From Corallochytrium limacisporum (taxonomy: Eukaryota; Opisthokonta): 64,000 nucleotides of DNA. Location: positions 280,358 through 344,357 of the forward strand of contig PDIP01000003.1 in assembly GCA_002811645.1 (NCBI GenBank), given 5' to 3'. Below the pieces are notes generated by a model that saw only the letters and a list, made by a program, of their open reading frames with translations, had not been told where the DNA came from and made no database searches. Numbering within the stretch: position 1 is the first letter of the stretch; every line of letters starts with the position of its first letter. Below are positions 21,526 to 30,978 of the stretch, in pieces. A program made the translations under genes and the position numbers.

Positions 21526-22074
21526 CAAACTTGCCGCTGTCTGTCTAAGGAATCATTCATGAGTCTGAAAATTCCTACTCAGTAAACTACAACTGGTGGA
21601 TGGAAACCATTTTGATACCATCATACACCTCTGGGCTAGAGAACGCCCCGATCGTGGTGGGACCCACGCATTCCTCTCCCTCTCGTTGGTGGGTGCAGTC
21701 CATCAGATAGCCGGTACTCCCCCCCCCCAACCGAGGGGCGGGGCGGGGGGTTCATTTTCACGTCCTCTTCCTGCGACCCAGTTCAGCTCGAGTCTCCCAA
21801 TCCGGACGCGGCAGTGGCGGTGGGGCGGATGTTGTGCCAATCCGATCCGCGCGCATTCCACGTAGCCCAGGCTGTGGGTGGTATTTCATCAATGTGTACG
21901 AGTAATCACATTAACAAGCTCTTTTGATGGCATGTCGTGCAGTTGGGAAACAGCGGAACACACTATATCGCAGCGTCAGTATGCAGCGACAACACCGATC
22001 TGCAGGGTAGAGGTACTCTGACTCGTTTTGCACGGCAACTGAGTATGCGACCGTGGGTTCTGTGATTCAGCATC
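21526..22074. promoter_or_regulatory. Divergent promoter (TRMO / dymeclin) with C10 and G-quadruplex-like tract
   Basis: The only intergenic DNA between two outward-pointing starts. It contains a C10 run at 21719-21728 followed closely by three G tracts (GGGG, GGGG, GGGGGG within 21734-21750), which could form a quadruplex or i-motif. Confidence 0.55.
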
Positions 22075-24393
22075 ATGGGAGCGGTACAGTCAAGTGACCC
22101 TTTCGATTTTGAGTCGAATGCGCCACTCCGAAGTTTCGTTTCGGACAAAAATATCAGCGCAACGAATCATGAACTCTGGGATAAAATACTAGACAGTCAG
22201 TCCAAAATCTCTGACATTCGCCTGGCGGAGGGAACGCACTCGTTGTGTGCTCTGTTACTACATCAGGTTGACCGAGTAGCGCGGATGCAAACCTTAGCAA
22301 CCGTCTATCTTTGTGAGATTGCCGAGTACTTCTCACCAGATTCAGTAGTTGATGTCAAATTACGGGAGTGGAGAGTGGTAAATGCACTGCGGATGCTCTG
22401 TGTCATATACAGTTTTGTATTGCAGAATTCTAGTGACGGGCAAGTGAGAGAAGTCCTGTTTAGCCATGTTAATATCATTGAGGCAGAAGATCATAACTTG
22501 CCAATGTCTCGGGACTCAAGCATTGTTTCTCCTTCGATTCCGGCACACCTCGGTCGAGAGAGACGCCGGCGATCCTCAGCAAGATCAGATCCAGGAGATG
22601 ATGGCCATATAGCAAGTCCACGAGATTCTAGGCGGCCAACGATGGGAACAATTTCAGAAGATGAGATCCCAGAATACCACCCATCGTCGAAAAGCTATGA
22701 AGTTCTTATGCAGGACATACCCGAAGACTCACCACGCCATCTACCAACTGAAAAGCGAATCAGTCTCACCACTGCACTACTGCGTAGTATGGTTGACGTG
22801 ACCGTTGCGTTCAGTGATTGGACGGACGGCGAGATGTCGGATGCGATTATGCACTACGTTTTGTGTCTGCTCCACTTACTGATGCTTTCGTACCTCAGCA
22901 TTATGCCAAATCGTGGGCCAAACTCAATGTTCGCTGACATTGCAAGTGTAATCGAAGAGCCACAACTGGACAAGTTCTGGAGCGTCCTATTTGCTGAGGT
23001 CATTCGGGATAGGCCACACAATCAGCAACCAGCACTGCATGAACCGTTTCCGAAACAGGAATCTTCCTTCAGTGTTGCGTCATTGATGTCGTTCAGGTCT
23101 CTGTCTCTCTTTGGGGGTTCTAATGCAGCAGAGTCTGTGAGGGCCAATGGGACAGCTGGCAATGGGTCACCTGCTGAACTGAAAAGGCCACACATCGGGA
23201 CAACGATTGGAACTACAGCGCTACTGTTCATGGCAATGTGCCAAATTCTCCCGGAGTCCAATCCCTTGCGGCTTTCCCTGAAGTCAGAGTGCAGCCGTCG
23301 TAAAAGCGTACTGGACATGGCAACAAAGATAAAGCGGAGGGAGAGTGCTGGAAAGGGAGAGCTGCCTGAATACGACAGCCAGAGAAGTGTGGACGAGGAG
23401 GACATGAAGTTGACCTTACGGCTCTTCGTGGAAGAGATTGTTGGCCATGTGACCAACGAATACTACACGGTCCCCTTCTTGGTTAACTTGAATCACACAT
23501 CAGGTTTCCTGAGGTGCACGATGGAGGTAAGTACTCCACGTCAACTGTTCGAACCCATCTTGCGCTTACTTTACAATGCAGAGAACCACCTGACCCGGCA
23601 TGACGTCACCTGTCTCTTAATTGTGTCACGGTACGCATCGCAGCCAAACCTTGTTGACTTTTTCAGCGAAGAATCATTCGACAACGTCACATGGTATGAG
23701 GAGCGGCGACTCGCGAACGCATCGTTGAGCGATGTCATTTCGATTATTGCTCTGCGCCTCGTGGGCACAAACTTCGGAAAGTGGCACGATGCTTTCGTCC
23801 AGATGGTACTGTTTAACATTTTGACACAGTTGGCGCAGCACTGGGATAACGTGCACAGTCACGTCTGCGACCGCTTCATGAAACTTCTACGGGTCATGCT
23901 GAAGCGGCGGAATGCCGCACTGAAACAAAGAAACGCGAGTGCGAAGGCATCACAGGAGAAGGCGGTTGACTTCCAAGTCTTTGATGACTATGTGGTGCTC
24001 ATGGCTCGTATTCTTGCTAGCGTGCTTAGTTCAAATATTTCCAAGAACCCCAACCTTGCTTATTCGGTCTTCTACCACCGGGATGTCTTTGAGGAACTGA
24101 TCGAGACCATTGATGGCCGAGAATACGCCGGGGCCAAATTGCTGAACGGCGTATTTACACATGTCGAAGCCAAAATTGCAGAAATGGATGATGAAGTTAA
24201 ATCCAATATTGACGTTCTACGGGATATGTTAACTGAAGCTGTGAGTACGTACATCCAAAGTGACGTGGCATCGGTCCCGTGGGTGACATTGGAGGTCAGT
24301 AATGATCGGGGTTCGCAGGAATTCTTCGTGGAGTATATAACGTCTCTGGTGTCCCTATCCAACCCGATAATTCCTTTCCCGATGCTAACCTAG
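22075..24393 (+). CDS. DYM: Dymeclin
   Basis: A 772-residue dymeclin (human 669), a peripheral Golgi protein that shuttles on and off membranes; loss causes Dyggve-Melchior-Clausen dysplasia in people. The N-terminus MGAVQSS has the N-myristoylation pattern, matching the myristoylated MGSNSS of human dymeclin. The body is helical without membrane spans, with dymeclin-type blocks such as ALLLHQVDRVARMQTLATVY, NPNLAYSVFYHRDVFEEL and SQPNLVDFFSEESFDN. A Ser/Arg-rich low-complexity insertion (about 145-205) and another (340-370) account for the extra length. The start is the ATG at 22075. The 3' end is only 53 bases from the convergent giant gene, so their 3' UTRs probably overlap. Confidence 0.85.
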   Translation: MGAVQSSDPFDFESNAPLRSFVSDKNISATNHELWDKILDSQSKISDIRLAEGTHSLCALLLHQVDRVARMQTLATVYLCEIAEYFSPDSVVDVKLREWRVVNALRMLCVIYSFVLQNSSDGQVREVLFSHVNIIEAEDHNLPMSRDSSIVSPSIPAHLGRERRRRSSARSDPGDDGHIASPRDSRRPTMGTISEDEIPEYHPSSKSYEVLMQDIPEDSPRHLPTEKRISLTTALLRSMVDVTVAFSDWTDGEMSDAIMHYVLCLLHLLMLSYLSIMPNRGPNSMFADIASVIEEPQLDKFWSVLFAEVIRDRPHNQQPALHEPFPKQESSFSVASLMSFRSLSLFGGSNAAESVRANGTAGNGSPAELKRPHIGTTIGTTALLFMAMCQILPESNPLRLSLKSECSRRKSVLDMATKIKRRESAGKGELPEYDSQRSVDEEDMKLTLRLFVEEIVGHVTNEYYTVPFLVNLNHTSGFLRCTMEVSTPRQLFEPILRLLYNAENHLTRHDVTCLLIVSRYASQPNLVDFFSEESFDNVTWYEERRLANASLSDVISIIALRLVGTNFGKWHDAFVQMVLFNILTQLAQHWDNVHSHVCDRFMKLLRVMLKRRNAALKQRNASAKASQEKAVDFQVFDDYVVLMARILASVLSSNISKNPNLAYSVFYHRDVFEELIETIDGREYAGAKLLNGVFTHVEAKIAEMDDEVKSNIDVLRDMLTEAVSTYIQSDVASVPWVTLEVSNDRGSQEFFVEYITSLVSLSNPIIPFPMLT

Positions 24394-24446
24394 AGCACAC
24401 ACGCACAGATACAAGTTCTTGTGGTTCATAAACTGTTAATTCTTTT

Positions 24447-27400
24447 CTATTCAAGAGTTTCACTACCTCGGTCCACTGCGATCCTCGTCCGTCGCTGCAC
24501 CAGAGGCACGACCGAGACGGGCGGGATGGCGCCACCGAGGATGCCCTGAACCAGGTCAAGCAAATACGCGGAATATAGGGCAGGATCTCGGTACAGGCGC
24601 TGCAGGTCCGCAGTGTCCAGCATGTCCGCCTTTTGCGATGGCTTGAAGCCGGCGAGGATGCGTCGCTGGCCACTGGCCGTTGTGAACAGTGCGTAGATAG
24701 GTACAGCATGGGGTGCAGTGTGGTTTGGAAGTACTGCAGCTACAATTTGGTCCACAAGAGAATCAGTAAGCTGCTGGAGGTCGTTGTAGGTTAGAACTAT
24801 GATATAGGGTCCCACAGGGCCTGTGAAGAGATCGCTCAGTTGATCACGTATAGCAATAGCGTAGTTTGACACACTCATATCGATCAGTGCTCCGTTTTTC
24901 AATCGACGGCGAGCCAAGGACATTTTTCCAGGCTTTTTTACCATACCACCGCAGAATAGATCAGCGTTCGTATTGTTTTCGTCATAATTGGAGTATCGCG
25001 AAATGGCACCCAGGTGAACGAGGGATTCATTTAACATCAAACTACGTCGCTCCCGCTCGACAATAGAGCGCGGGACTGTTTGCTCAATGACATCATTGGA
25101 ATGATAAGGACAAAGGAAACATGGATGTAGCAAGTTCCGCATCACCTCACCGTCCCTTGTCTCGCTGTGGTCGCCCGCAGTTGTTTCCTCACGGCGATGC
25201 AAATCCAGCAAAGATCGCCATCGCACACACATCACTTCCAGAATCGACTCCCAAGGGATCAGTCCCGAAGTATGGCAGCACACAATGTGCACTGCGTTGG
25301 CATCCGTAAGGGACCCCGCACTGGCACGAGGTGAGTCCCGACCGGCGGCCGAATCCGCACTGCGGAAGACATTGCCAAGCAGTGATGCGAAGAGCGATTT
25401 CTTTCCTCCGACCTCAGCTTTCACACTCGGGTCGTGCCAGAGAGCAAAGCGGCCGCCGGGAATCCTATTGATTTGATTCACCAGCGGTGCCAGCTGCAGG
25501 CTCAGAATGTGGGCACTGTTCTCGGCACCAGTCTCCTTCTCCGATACATGGAACGTTGTCTCTGTTGTGTAATTCAGCAGCCTAATCAACTCAGGTGTAC
25601 TTACCAGGCTGCTGGTTCGCGGACCGAATCCTCGCATCTCAATCAATCGTAAAGACACAGCCTGGGACTTACCAATGGATTCAGTCGGGCCAATCACAAG
25701 CACAAGTGGTTTCACAGGACTGTTTGCTTGTTCACCAATGTCGAATACTTCACCAATCTTCTTGGTTTTTGCGATCTGTTCGAATGCCTTGCTCCGACCA
25801 TTGAACTTGCTCACATGTGATAGGTCCATCTTGCTTAATTGATCAGTCTTGGTCGCCACTTCCCAGGTGTGACTACAGAATAGTTTCTTGTCATGGTCCT
25901 TTCCACATGCTGCATTGATCGTTTCGGCTACGGTAGCTTGTCTGCTCACATCAATTAGACATGTCATATTTGAATTGGCAGCCATCGCAATCTGTACCCG
26001 AGTGACCATGTCGTTTGGCCATAGAGAAGCTGACAGATTGCCGCTAGTGGATCGATGGACGGTCTTGACATCAATATACTCCCGACCACCCATCTTTGTG
26101 TATGCTACTGATCCGTCGCCCAGATTTACAACCACCAAATGTCCATCGAGCTGGATTGTGATTACAGTACGCTTGAGCACTGGCAGATCTTCCCGCAGTC
26201 TGGAAAGAGACACGGGCTCGTAGAACTCTCCATCCGAATCGGTGATGGTCAACTTTGAGCCAGGTGGCGCCTTCGCTCCGACCTTTGTCCACATAGGTGA
26301 GCTCAGTAACTTAGTAGACCGCAGCTCTTCCATATGTCCTGTGATGCGATGTATGATCTCACGATTCCTTTTCTTGAGATCCCGGTTTGATGGAATCTCA
26401 CCTTTCGTGAATGCCTTACAATTGCCTTTCAAGCGGTGCCATTGTGCACGGAAGAATTCCATACTACCATCGACAGCAGTAACGAAATCGGTAATGCTCG
26501 TAATGTGGCCACCCGAACCGAGTGTCCGAGACGGCCGAAGAATGGACCGTCCGCTGTCCTCGTCGAGTCTCGTCGGTGTGGCAGAAGAATCGGGTGTCGT
26601 TGGAGAGTCTTCCCCACGGAATTCCTCTGGTAGAGCTGGGCGAGCCTTACTGGACTCCAGAGTATTGCCCCTGATGGCATCCAAGAATGTAGTATTGCGA
26701 CTACGCGCGGAGTCAGTCTTATTGCTAAGTTCTGAGAGGATGTCTGGGACTTGGGATCGACGACTTGAAGTTGTACCATGCTGAGATCTCGGACCCAAGG
26801 AGCCAGAACTTAGCTGGCTCGCCACGTCCGAAATACCAGCCTCATCATTCCATCGGGACAGATGTAAATGGCTCGTACGGAAAGCCCGATTGGCATCCTG
26901 GTAGAGCAAAAAGAACAGAAAGTGATCCTCAATGATCGCAGGTGGCGAGACTGCAATTAGGCGACAGACTCGTCCAAGCAACTCTTCAATTTTGCGCAGC
27001 TTTGAACGACTCATACTCGCCACCGTGATATCCTCGCCATTGTAGAAGTACAAAAGAAACTTGTTGCAAAACAGCAGCGTGTACTGTTGCGACTTCCATT
27101 CATCTCCGTGAATCTTATTCAGTTCAGCTAGGTTAACGTAATTGTGAAGAACGTAGAAAGGCAAACACTTATCGACGGCAAGCTCAAGCGCCAATGATGC
27201 AGAATCAATACCATCTTTGAGCCATCCTCTGTGGAACTCTAACATGTCCGCGGTGCCGCTAAATCTCTCCAGAGATATCTTGTCCATCACAATTGGAGGG
27301 AAGAGGGAGCATGCTATCACATCTGCTAGCAACGTCCAGCACTTCAAGGACATAATGTCATCTCCTAGCCTTGCGTATCCTTCCCGGGCAGCCGCAAATT

Positions 27401-30038
27401 GATCAATTGCACACTGTGTCAATTCGAAATTGCATGCAAAGCTCTTGGGCATTTTTGCAAACAAGCTCTGCTTGGAAGCTGACTTTTTGGAGATCGGTGT
27501 GGAATCCCGAATGACACCTGTGGCGCCTGTCGCTCGTTTTCCATCGTCTTTTGCAAGGTGAAGGGGGAAATCGATTGGAGTATGCCAATGGACACAATCA
27601 GCAGCAATTCGTGCCATCAGATATGACGCGCTTGTAATGGCTGATAAGCCAGGATTCTGTGTGACACCAATAGCAGTCACGATCGCATCTCTCGCCATAA
27701 AGTAATCCCTTTGACGATAGCGAGCCTTTGCCAAGAGCATCCAATATTTCGTCGATTTGACCATGAGGCTAATGTCATCCGCACCAAAACCGGCCATGAC
27801 TTGACGAGTGCGTGTCTGAAGCCATGAATGCAGATGGCCAGTAGTCTTCGGGATTGCGCTCAACCCATCTCCCGTGTCAAAGGCATCCACCGCTGTCGTT
27901 GTCATAGACGTGGGACGAGTGCGCCTGGCACGATCGATCGCTGGACTGCCCCCTATACCTCCCTTCTTTCTGACTGGAATCTCATGGGCTTGTAGCAGCA
28001 CCCTTGCGTCGGCATACCAACCGCGTTTCATGAGCGCATTTGCCAACGCCAAAACTGTAGAGAGTTTCGATTTGGCCGGCATCTTCTGCTCCAATAGGGA
28101 TTGGAGAATTCTAATGCCTTGATGTTCTTTTCCCCCCAACACGCAGACTTGGGCAAGACGCATCTTCAATGTGGTTTCGATTGGATCCGCACGATTTCGC
28201 CGAACAGGTTGCTGTACAGAAGGAAGGAATTCCAATGCATCAACTAAGATGGCTTCCGCCATGGTTGAAAAACCTCGTTCTGCCAACGTACGACTGGCCA
28301 GGAGGCTAACATGCATGATCTCGTTGACTTTGCTGGCCTTCTTCATGCCGTCCAAGATTCCCATGTAGTAGCCCAGAGATCGTGATGCGTCCCCGGATTC
28401 CGCGCTCAGTACTGCTAGTCGACGCAACCATGGCTCAATATCATGCCGGAGTGACGAATAGATCTTCATAGCACCTTCAAACGCAGCCAATCCCAAAGTG
28501 TCTTTTCGATTGATGTACAACACGTTTCCAAACGCGATCAGAATGGACGCACACATCTGTGAACTATACAGGTGATGTTGTTGGATGGATACAAGTAAGT
28601 CTGTATCCCTCTCCGCCTCTTCATCATGTGCCATGACAGCGTTAGCGACGTTGATGGCCTGCATCAACATTCGCTCTGCAGTCTGGGGATCGTTCTTGTC
28701 ATACCACTCGTGCAAAGCCATCGCCAGTAGTCCCCGTATCGTTTCAATGGATGATCTGTCCACTTTCTCATATAAAGCCTTCAGGCATGTTATCCGATAC
28801 TCGCCCCGCACTAAAACTTCAATGTCTGTTCCGATTACCAAGTCTAAATGAGGGACAGAAGAAGCCCGTCCCGATGCGGTGGAGTCCAGGCCCAGGTTAT
28901 CAGCCACGTGACCGCTTCTATGAACAACAGCCTGGCCACCAATTGGGGACACATCCTGAAGGGCCAGCTGTATGTTAGACAGGATCACAAAGGCATTGCG
29001 AGCCCCATCCGCTGTCGATTGATCGCAATGTTGATAGTGGGTGCACAGATTCACCAATAAAGCCTTGCCCACCTCCCAATCATTCATTAACATGCTGCGG
29101 TGTAAATTGAGCTCTATACTAACGATTGCCCACTCCATTGATTCCTCCCTTCGATCATCAGCATATTTCCTGAGATGATCCAAGATAATTGTCAACGCAA
29201 ACTTTGTCCCTTCACCTTCGGTCACGGCGTCGACATATGGATCGGCAAGATCATCATTGCCCCCACCGCCTATATGGTTGTCATCCCTGAACGAATCGAA
29301 GATCGCATAGAGGGCATGGATTTGCTGCGGGCTGTCCGGAAAGGCTTCATCCACAAAGATCTTGATAGCAGCATTGCTTTCGATAATGGTTGTCTCGTCC
29401 AATACGGTCCACGCAGCATCTCGAAGCGTTTTACCGCTGTCGTACGCAAAGTTCACACTTTCTGCAATCCATGAGATCTCCTCGTCATAGGTAGTAAAGG
29501 TCTGCGACGAGTGCGTGGTTGCGTTCCACGGAACAGTTGGCATCCGACGTGAAGGTGACGATTCTGTGTCCTCATGTTCGAACGTGATATTCAAGATGTG
29601 TTTCTTGGGCAACCCGTACCTGTCATCCTTCTGTTCTACTATGGTCTGGTTCAGATTCTGTCTAAGAGTGTTCCGCATGTCCTGCGGAGTTACTGTGATG
29701 TTAAACTCTTGATCCCAGTCCTCGTCTTCATCGTTACTATTTGTGTCCAGCTCACTAGAAATCTTCAGCTTTATGGACCCGTCACCATCGAAGTCTGCTT
29801 CAAATCCATCCGCGTCGTTATCATGATCGTCAACCTCTACCCGAAGCACATTCAAAGATCCTACTGTACCTGGACCCACTTTAAATTCCGAGTCGAAATC
29901 TGTCGTAGAGTCCTCTATTCCACCGAAACTCGCACCGCGAGGGATCGATCGACTGTTTCCAGGGCCCAGATCAAAGTCATTATCAAGGTCGTCGTCATTG
30001 CTCTCGGCATATTTTGATAAGGCTGCGCCCTCTGCCAT
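24447..30038 (-). CDS. Giant TPR-like protein with N-terminal acidic repeats and separase/CHAT-like C-terminus
   Basis: A 1,863-residue intronless protein from the ATG at 30038 (the frame extends to a GTG at 30092). Four short motifs with an acidic-Phe core recur at about 30-residue spacing near the N-terminus (Phe22, Phe52, Phe83, Phe112): DFDLGPG, EFKVGPG, ADFDGDG and EFNITV. Residues about 200-1000 are helical and TPR-like, with many LA/ALY and A..G..A helix pairs. A Ser-rich linker follows (about 1080-1190). The C-terminal 500 residues alternate hydrophobic strands and include HTSGLIPWESIL (about 1595), resembling the strand and IPWES signature just before the catalytic part of separase and CHAT peptidases. 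I do not see the catalytic His-Gly...Cys motifs, so activity is doubtful. I do not recognise the protein; a scaffold role is only a guess. Confidence 0.7.
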   Translation of the reverse strand: MAEGAALSKYAESNDDDLDNDFDLGPGNSRSIPRGASFGGIEDSTTDFDSEFKVGPGTVGSLNVLRVEVDDHDNDADGFEADFDGDGSIKLKISSELDTNSNDEDEDWDQEFNITVTPQDMRNTLRQNLNQTIVEQKDDRYGLPKKHILNITFEHEDTESSPSRRMPTVPWNATTHSSQTFTTYDEEISWIAESVNFAYDSGKTLRDAAWTVLDETTIIESNAAIKIFVDEAFPDSPQQIHALYAIFDSFRDDNHIGGGGNDDLADPYVDAVTEGEGTKFALTIILDHLRKYADDRREESMEWAIVSIELNLHRSMLMNDWEVGKALLVNLCTHYQHCDQSTADGARNAFVILSNIQLALQDVSPIGGQAVVHRSGHVADNLGLDSTASGRASSVPHLDLVIGTDIEVLVRGEYRITCLKALYEKVDRSSIETIRGLLAMALHEWYDKNDPQTAERMLMQAINVANAVMAHDEEAERDTDLLVSIQQHHLYSSQMCASILIAFGNVLYINRKDTLGLAAFEGAMKIYSSLRHDIEPWLRRLAVLSAESGDASRSLGYYMGILDGMKKASKVNEIMHVSLLASRTLAERGFSTMAEAILVDALEFLPSVQQPVRRNRADPIETTLKMRLAQVCVLGGKEHQGIRILQSLLEQKMPAKSKLSTVLALANALMKRGWYADARVLLQAHEIPVRKKGGIGGSPAIDRARRTRPTSMTTTAVDAFDTGDGLSAIPKTTGHLHSWLQTRTRQVMAGFGADDISLMVKSTKYWMLLAKARYRQRDYFMARDAIVTAIGVTQNPGLSAITSASYLMARIAADCVHWHTPIDFPLHLAKDDGKRATGATGVIRDSTPISKKSASKQSLFAKMPKSFACNFELTQCAIDQFAAAREGYARLGDDIMSLKCWTLLADVIACSLFPPIVMDKISLERFSGTADMLEFHRGWLKDGIDSASLALELAVDKCLPFYVLHNYVNLAELNKIHGDEWKSQQYTLLFCNKFLLYFYNGEDITVASMSRSKLRKIEELLGRVCRLIAVSPPAIIEDHFLFFLLYQDANRAFRTSHLHLSRWNDEAGISDVASQLSSGSLGPRSQHGTTSSRRSQVPDILSELSNKTDSARSRNTTFLDAIRGNTLESSKARPALPEEFRGEDSPTTPDSSATPTRLDEDSGRSILRPSRTLGSGGHITSITDFVTAVDGSMEFFRAQWHRLKGNCKAFTKGEIPSNRDLKKRNREIIHRITGHMEELRSTKLLSSPMWTKVGAKAPPGSKLTITDSDGEFYEPVSLSRLREDLPVLKRTVITIQLDGHLVVVNLGDGSVAYTKMGGREYIDVKTVHRSTSGNLSASLWPNDMVTRVQIAMAANSNMTCLIDVSRQATVAETINAACGKDHDKKLFCSHTWEVATKTDQLSKMDLSHVSKFNGRSKAFEQIAKTKKIGEVFDIGEQANSPVKPLVLVIGPTESIGKSQAVSLRLIEMRGFGPRTSSLVSTPELIRLLNYTTETTFHVSEKETGAENSAHILSLQLAPLVNQINRIPGGRFALWHDPSVKAEVGGKKSLFASLLGNVFRSADSAAGRDSPRASAGSLTDANAVHIVCCHTSGLIPWESILEVMCVRWRSLLDLHRREETTAGDHSETRDGEVMRNLLHPCFLCPYHSNDVIEQTVPRSIVERERRSLMLNESLVHLGAISRYSNYDENNTNADLFCGGMVKKPGKMSLARRRLKNGALIDMSVSNYAIAIRDQLSDLFTGPVGPYIIVLTYNDLQQLTDSLVDQIVAAVLPNHTAPHAVPIYALFTTASGQRRILAGFKPSQKADMLDTADLQRLYRDPALYSAYLLDLVQGILGGAIPPVSVVPLVQRRTRIAVDRGSETLE

Positions 30039-30978
30039 TTTGATTCTAATGTGATGCTTATCCACAGCAATTCTATCCCACGCCTGACGCACAAGTCATG
30101 TTCACAGTGACCCCGTACATTTTCCCCAAATTCATCTCTTCTATAGTCTATTTCTGGTTGAAGGTCTCCTGCACGCTCACAACCGCGAATGCAATGACAA
30201 CTTCGCGAGGTTTTCCCCGTCTTTTGATCTCGGTCGATCAACAAATAGCTCTCTAAGCACCCTGAACTGCACTTTTGCTACCATTCCACAACGAAACAGA
30301 GGTACTTTATTGTTTTCTCGGCTTACATATATCCCGCGCTTTGGTTGGCTGCCGCCTTGGAGACCCCACCTCTCTCTCCCCCCTCCCCCTTTCGGTTTCG
30401 AGAAAGGCCTTTCACTTCTTTCCTTCTACCGTCTCCTTCTGCCTCCGCTGCTTGGTAGCAAGCCGCTGCCTTGGACCCGGGAAGTGGCATTATATGACCC
30501 TTCTCCTTTTCCCGCCTTAAATTGCGCAGTCGGACGCAAAGGGAGAGGGCGACGCGCAAAGGAAAAATACGCGTGCATATAAAGTCCCCAGCGGCACACC
30601 AGAGGACGTCATGACCGGTGAACAGAGGGCGCGTCCGATTCTGGAGGCCAAAAATCGACTCCCCTTTCACAGACCCTTCCTCAAATTTCGCTGCGGAAGG
30701 GCGTTGATGGTGGTCCCGGTCTCTTGTGGCTGTTTCCGGACTGCGGGGGATGTCTCAGTGGCGAGACGGGGCACAGAGACGGGATCATCCCGGAACCAAC
30801 GATAGGGTTGGTCTCTGGCAGAGGTCGGAGATGGAGCTATTCAAAGTAAGGTAGTTTAATGCGAAAGGAATTGAGTTGTTATCACATGGCATGCATGAAA
30901 CAGTGACCGGAAATCTTGCATGAAAACAGACACGGATGTCCTTGTGACCATGATGTAGTCCTGCTGGTTTAGCCACCA
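30039..30978. promoter_or_regulatory. Divergent promoter region (giant TPR-like gene / TMEM94)
   Basis: This 940-base interval separates two outward-pointing genes. It contains a CT-rich block near 30360-30440 and A/G-rich patches. No run of ten C or G is present and no coding frame is convincing. Confidence 0.5.
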
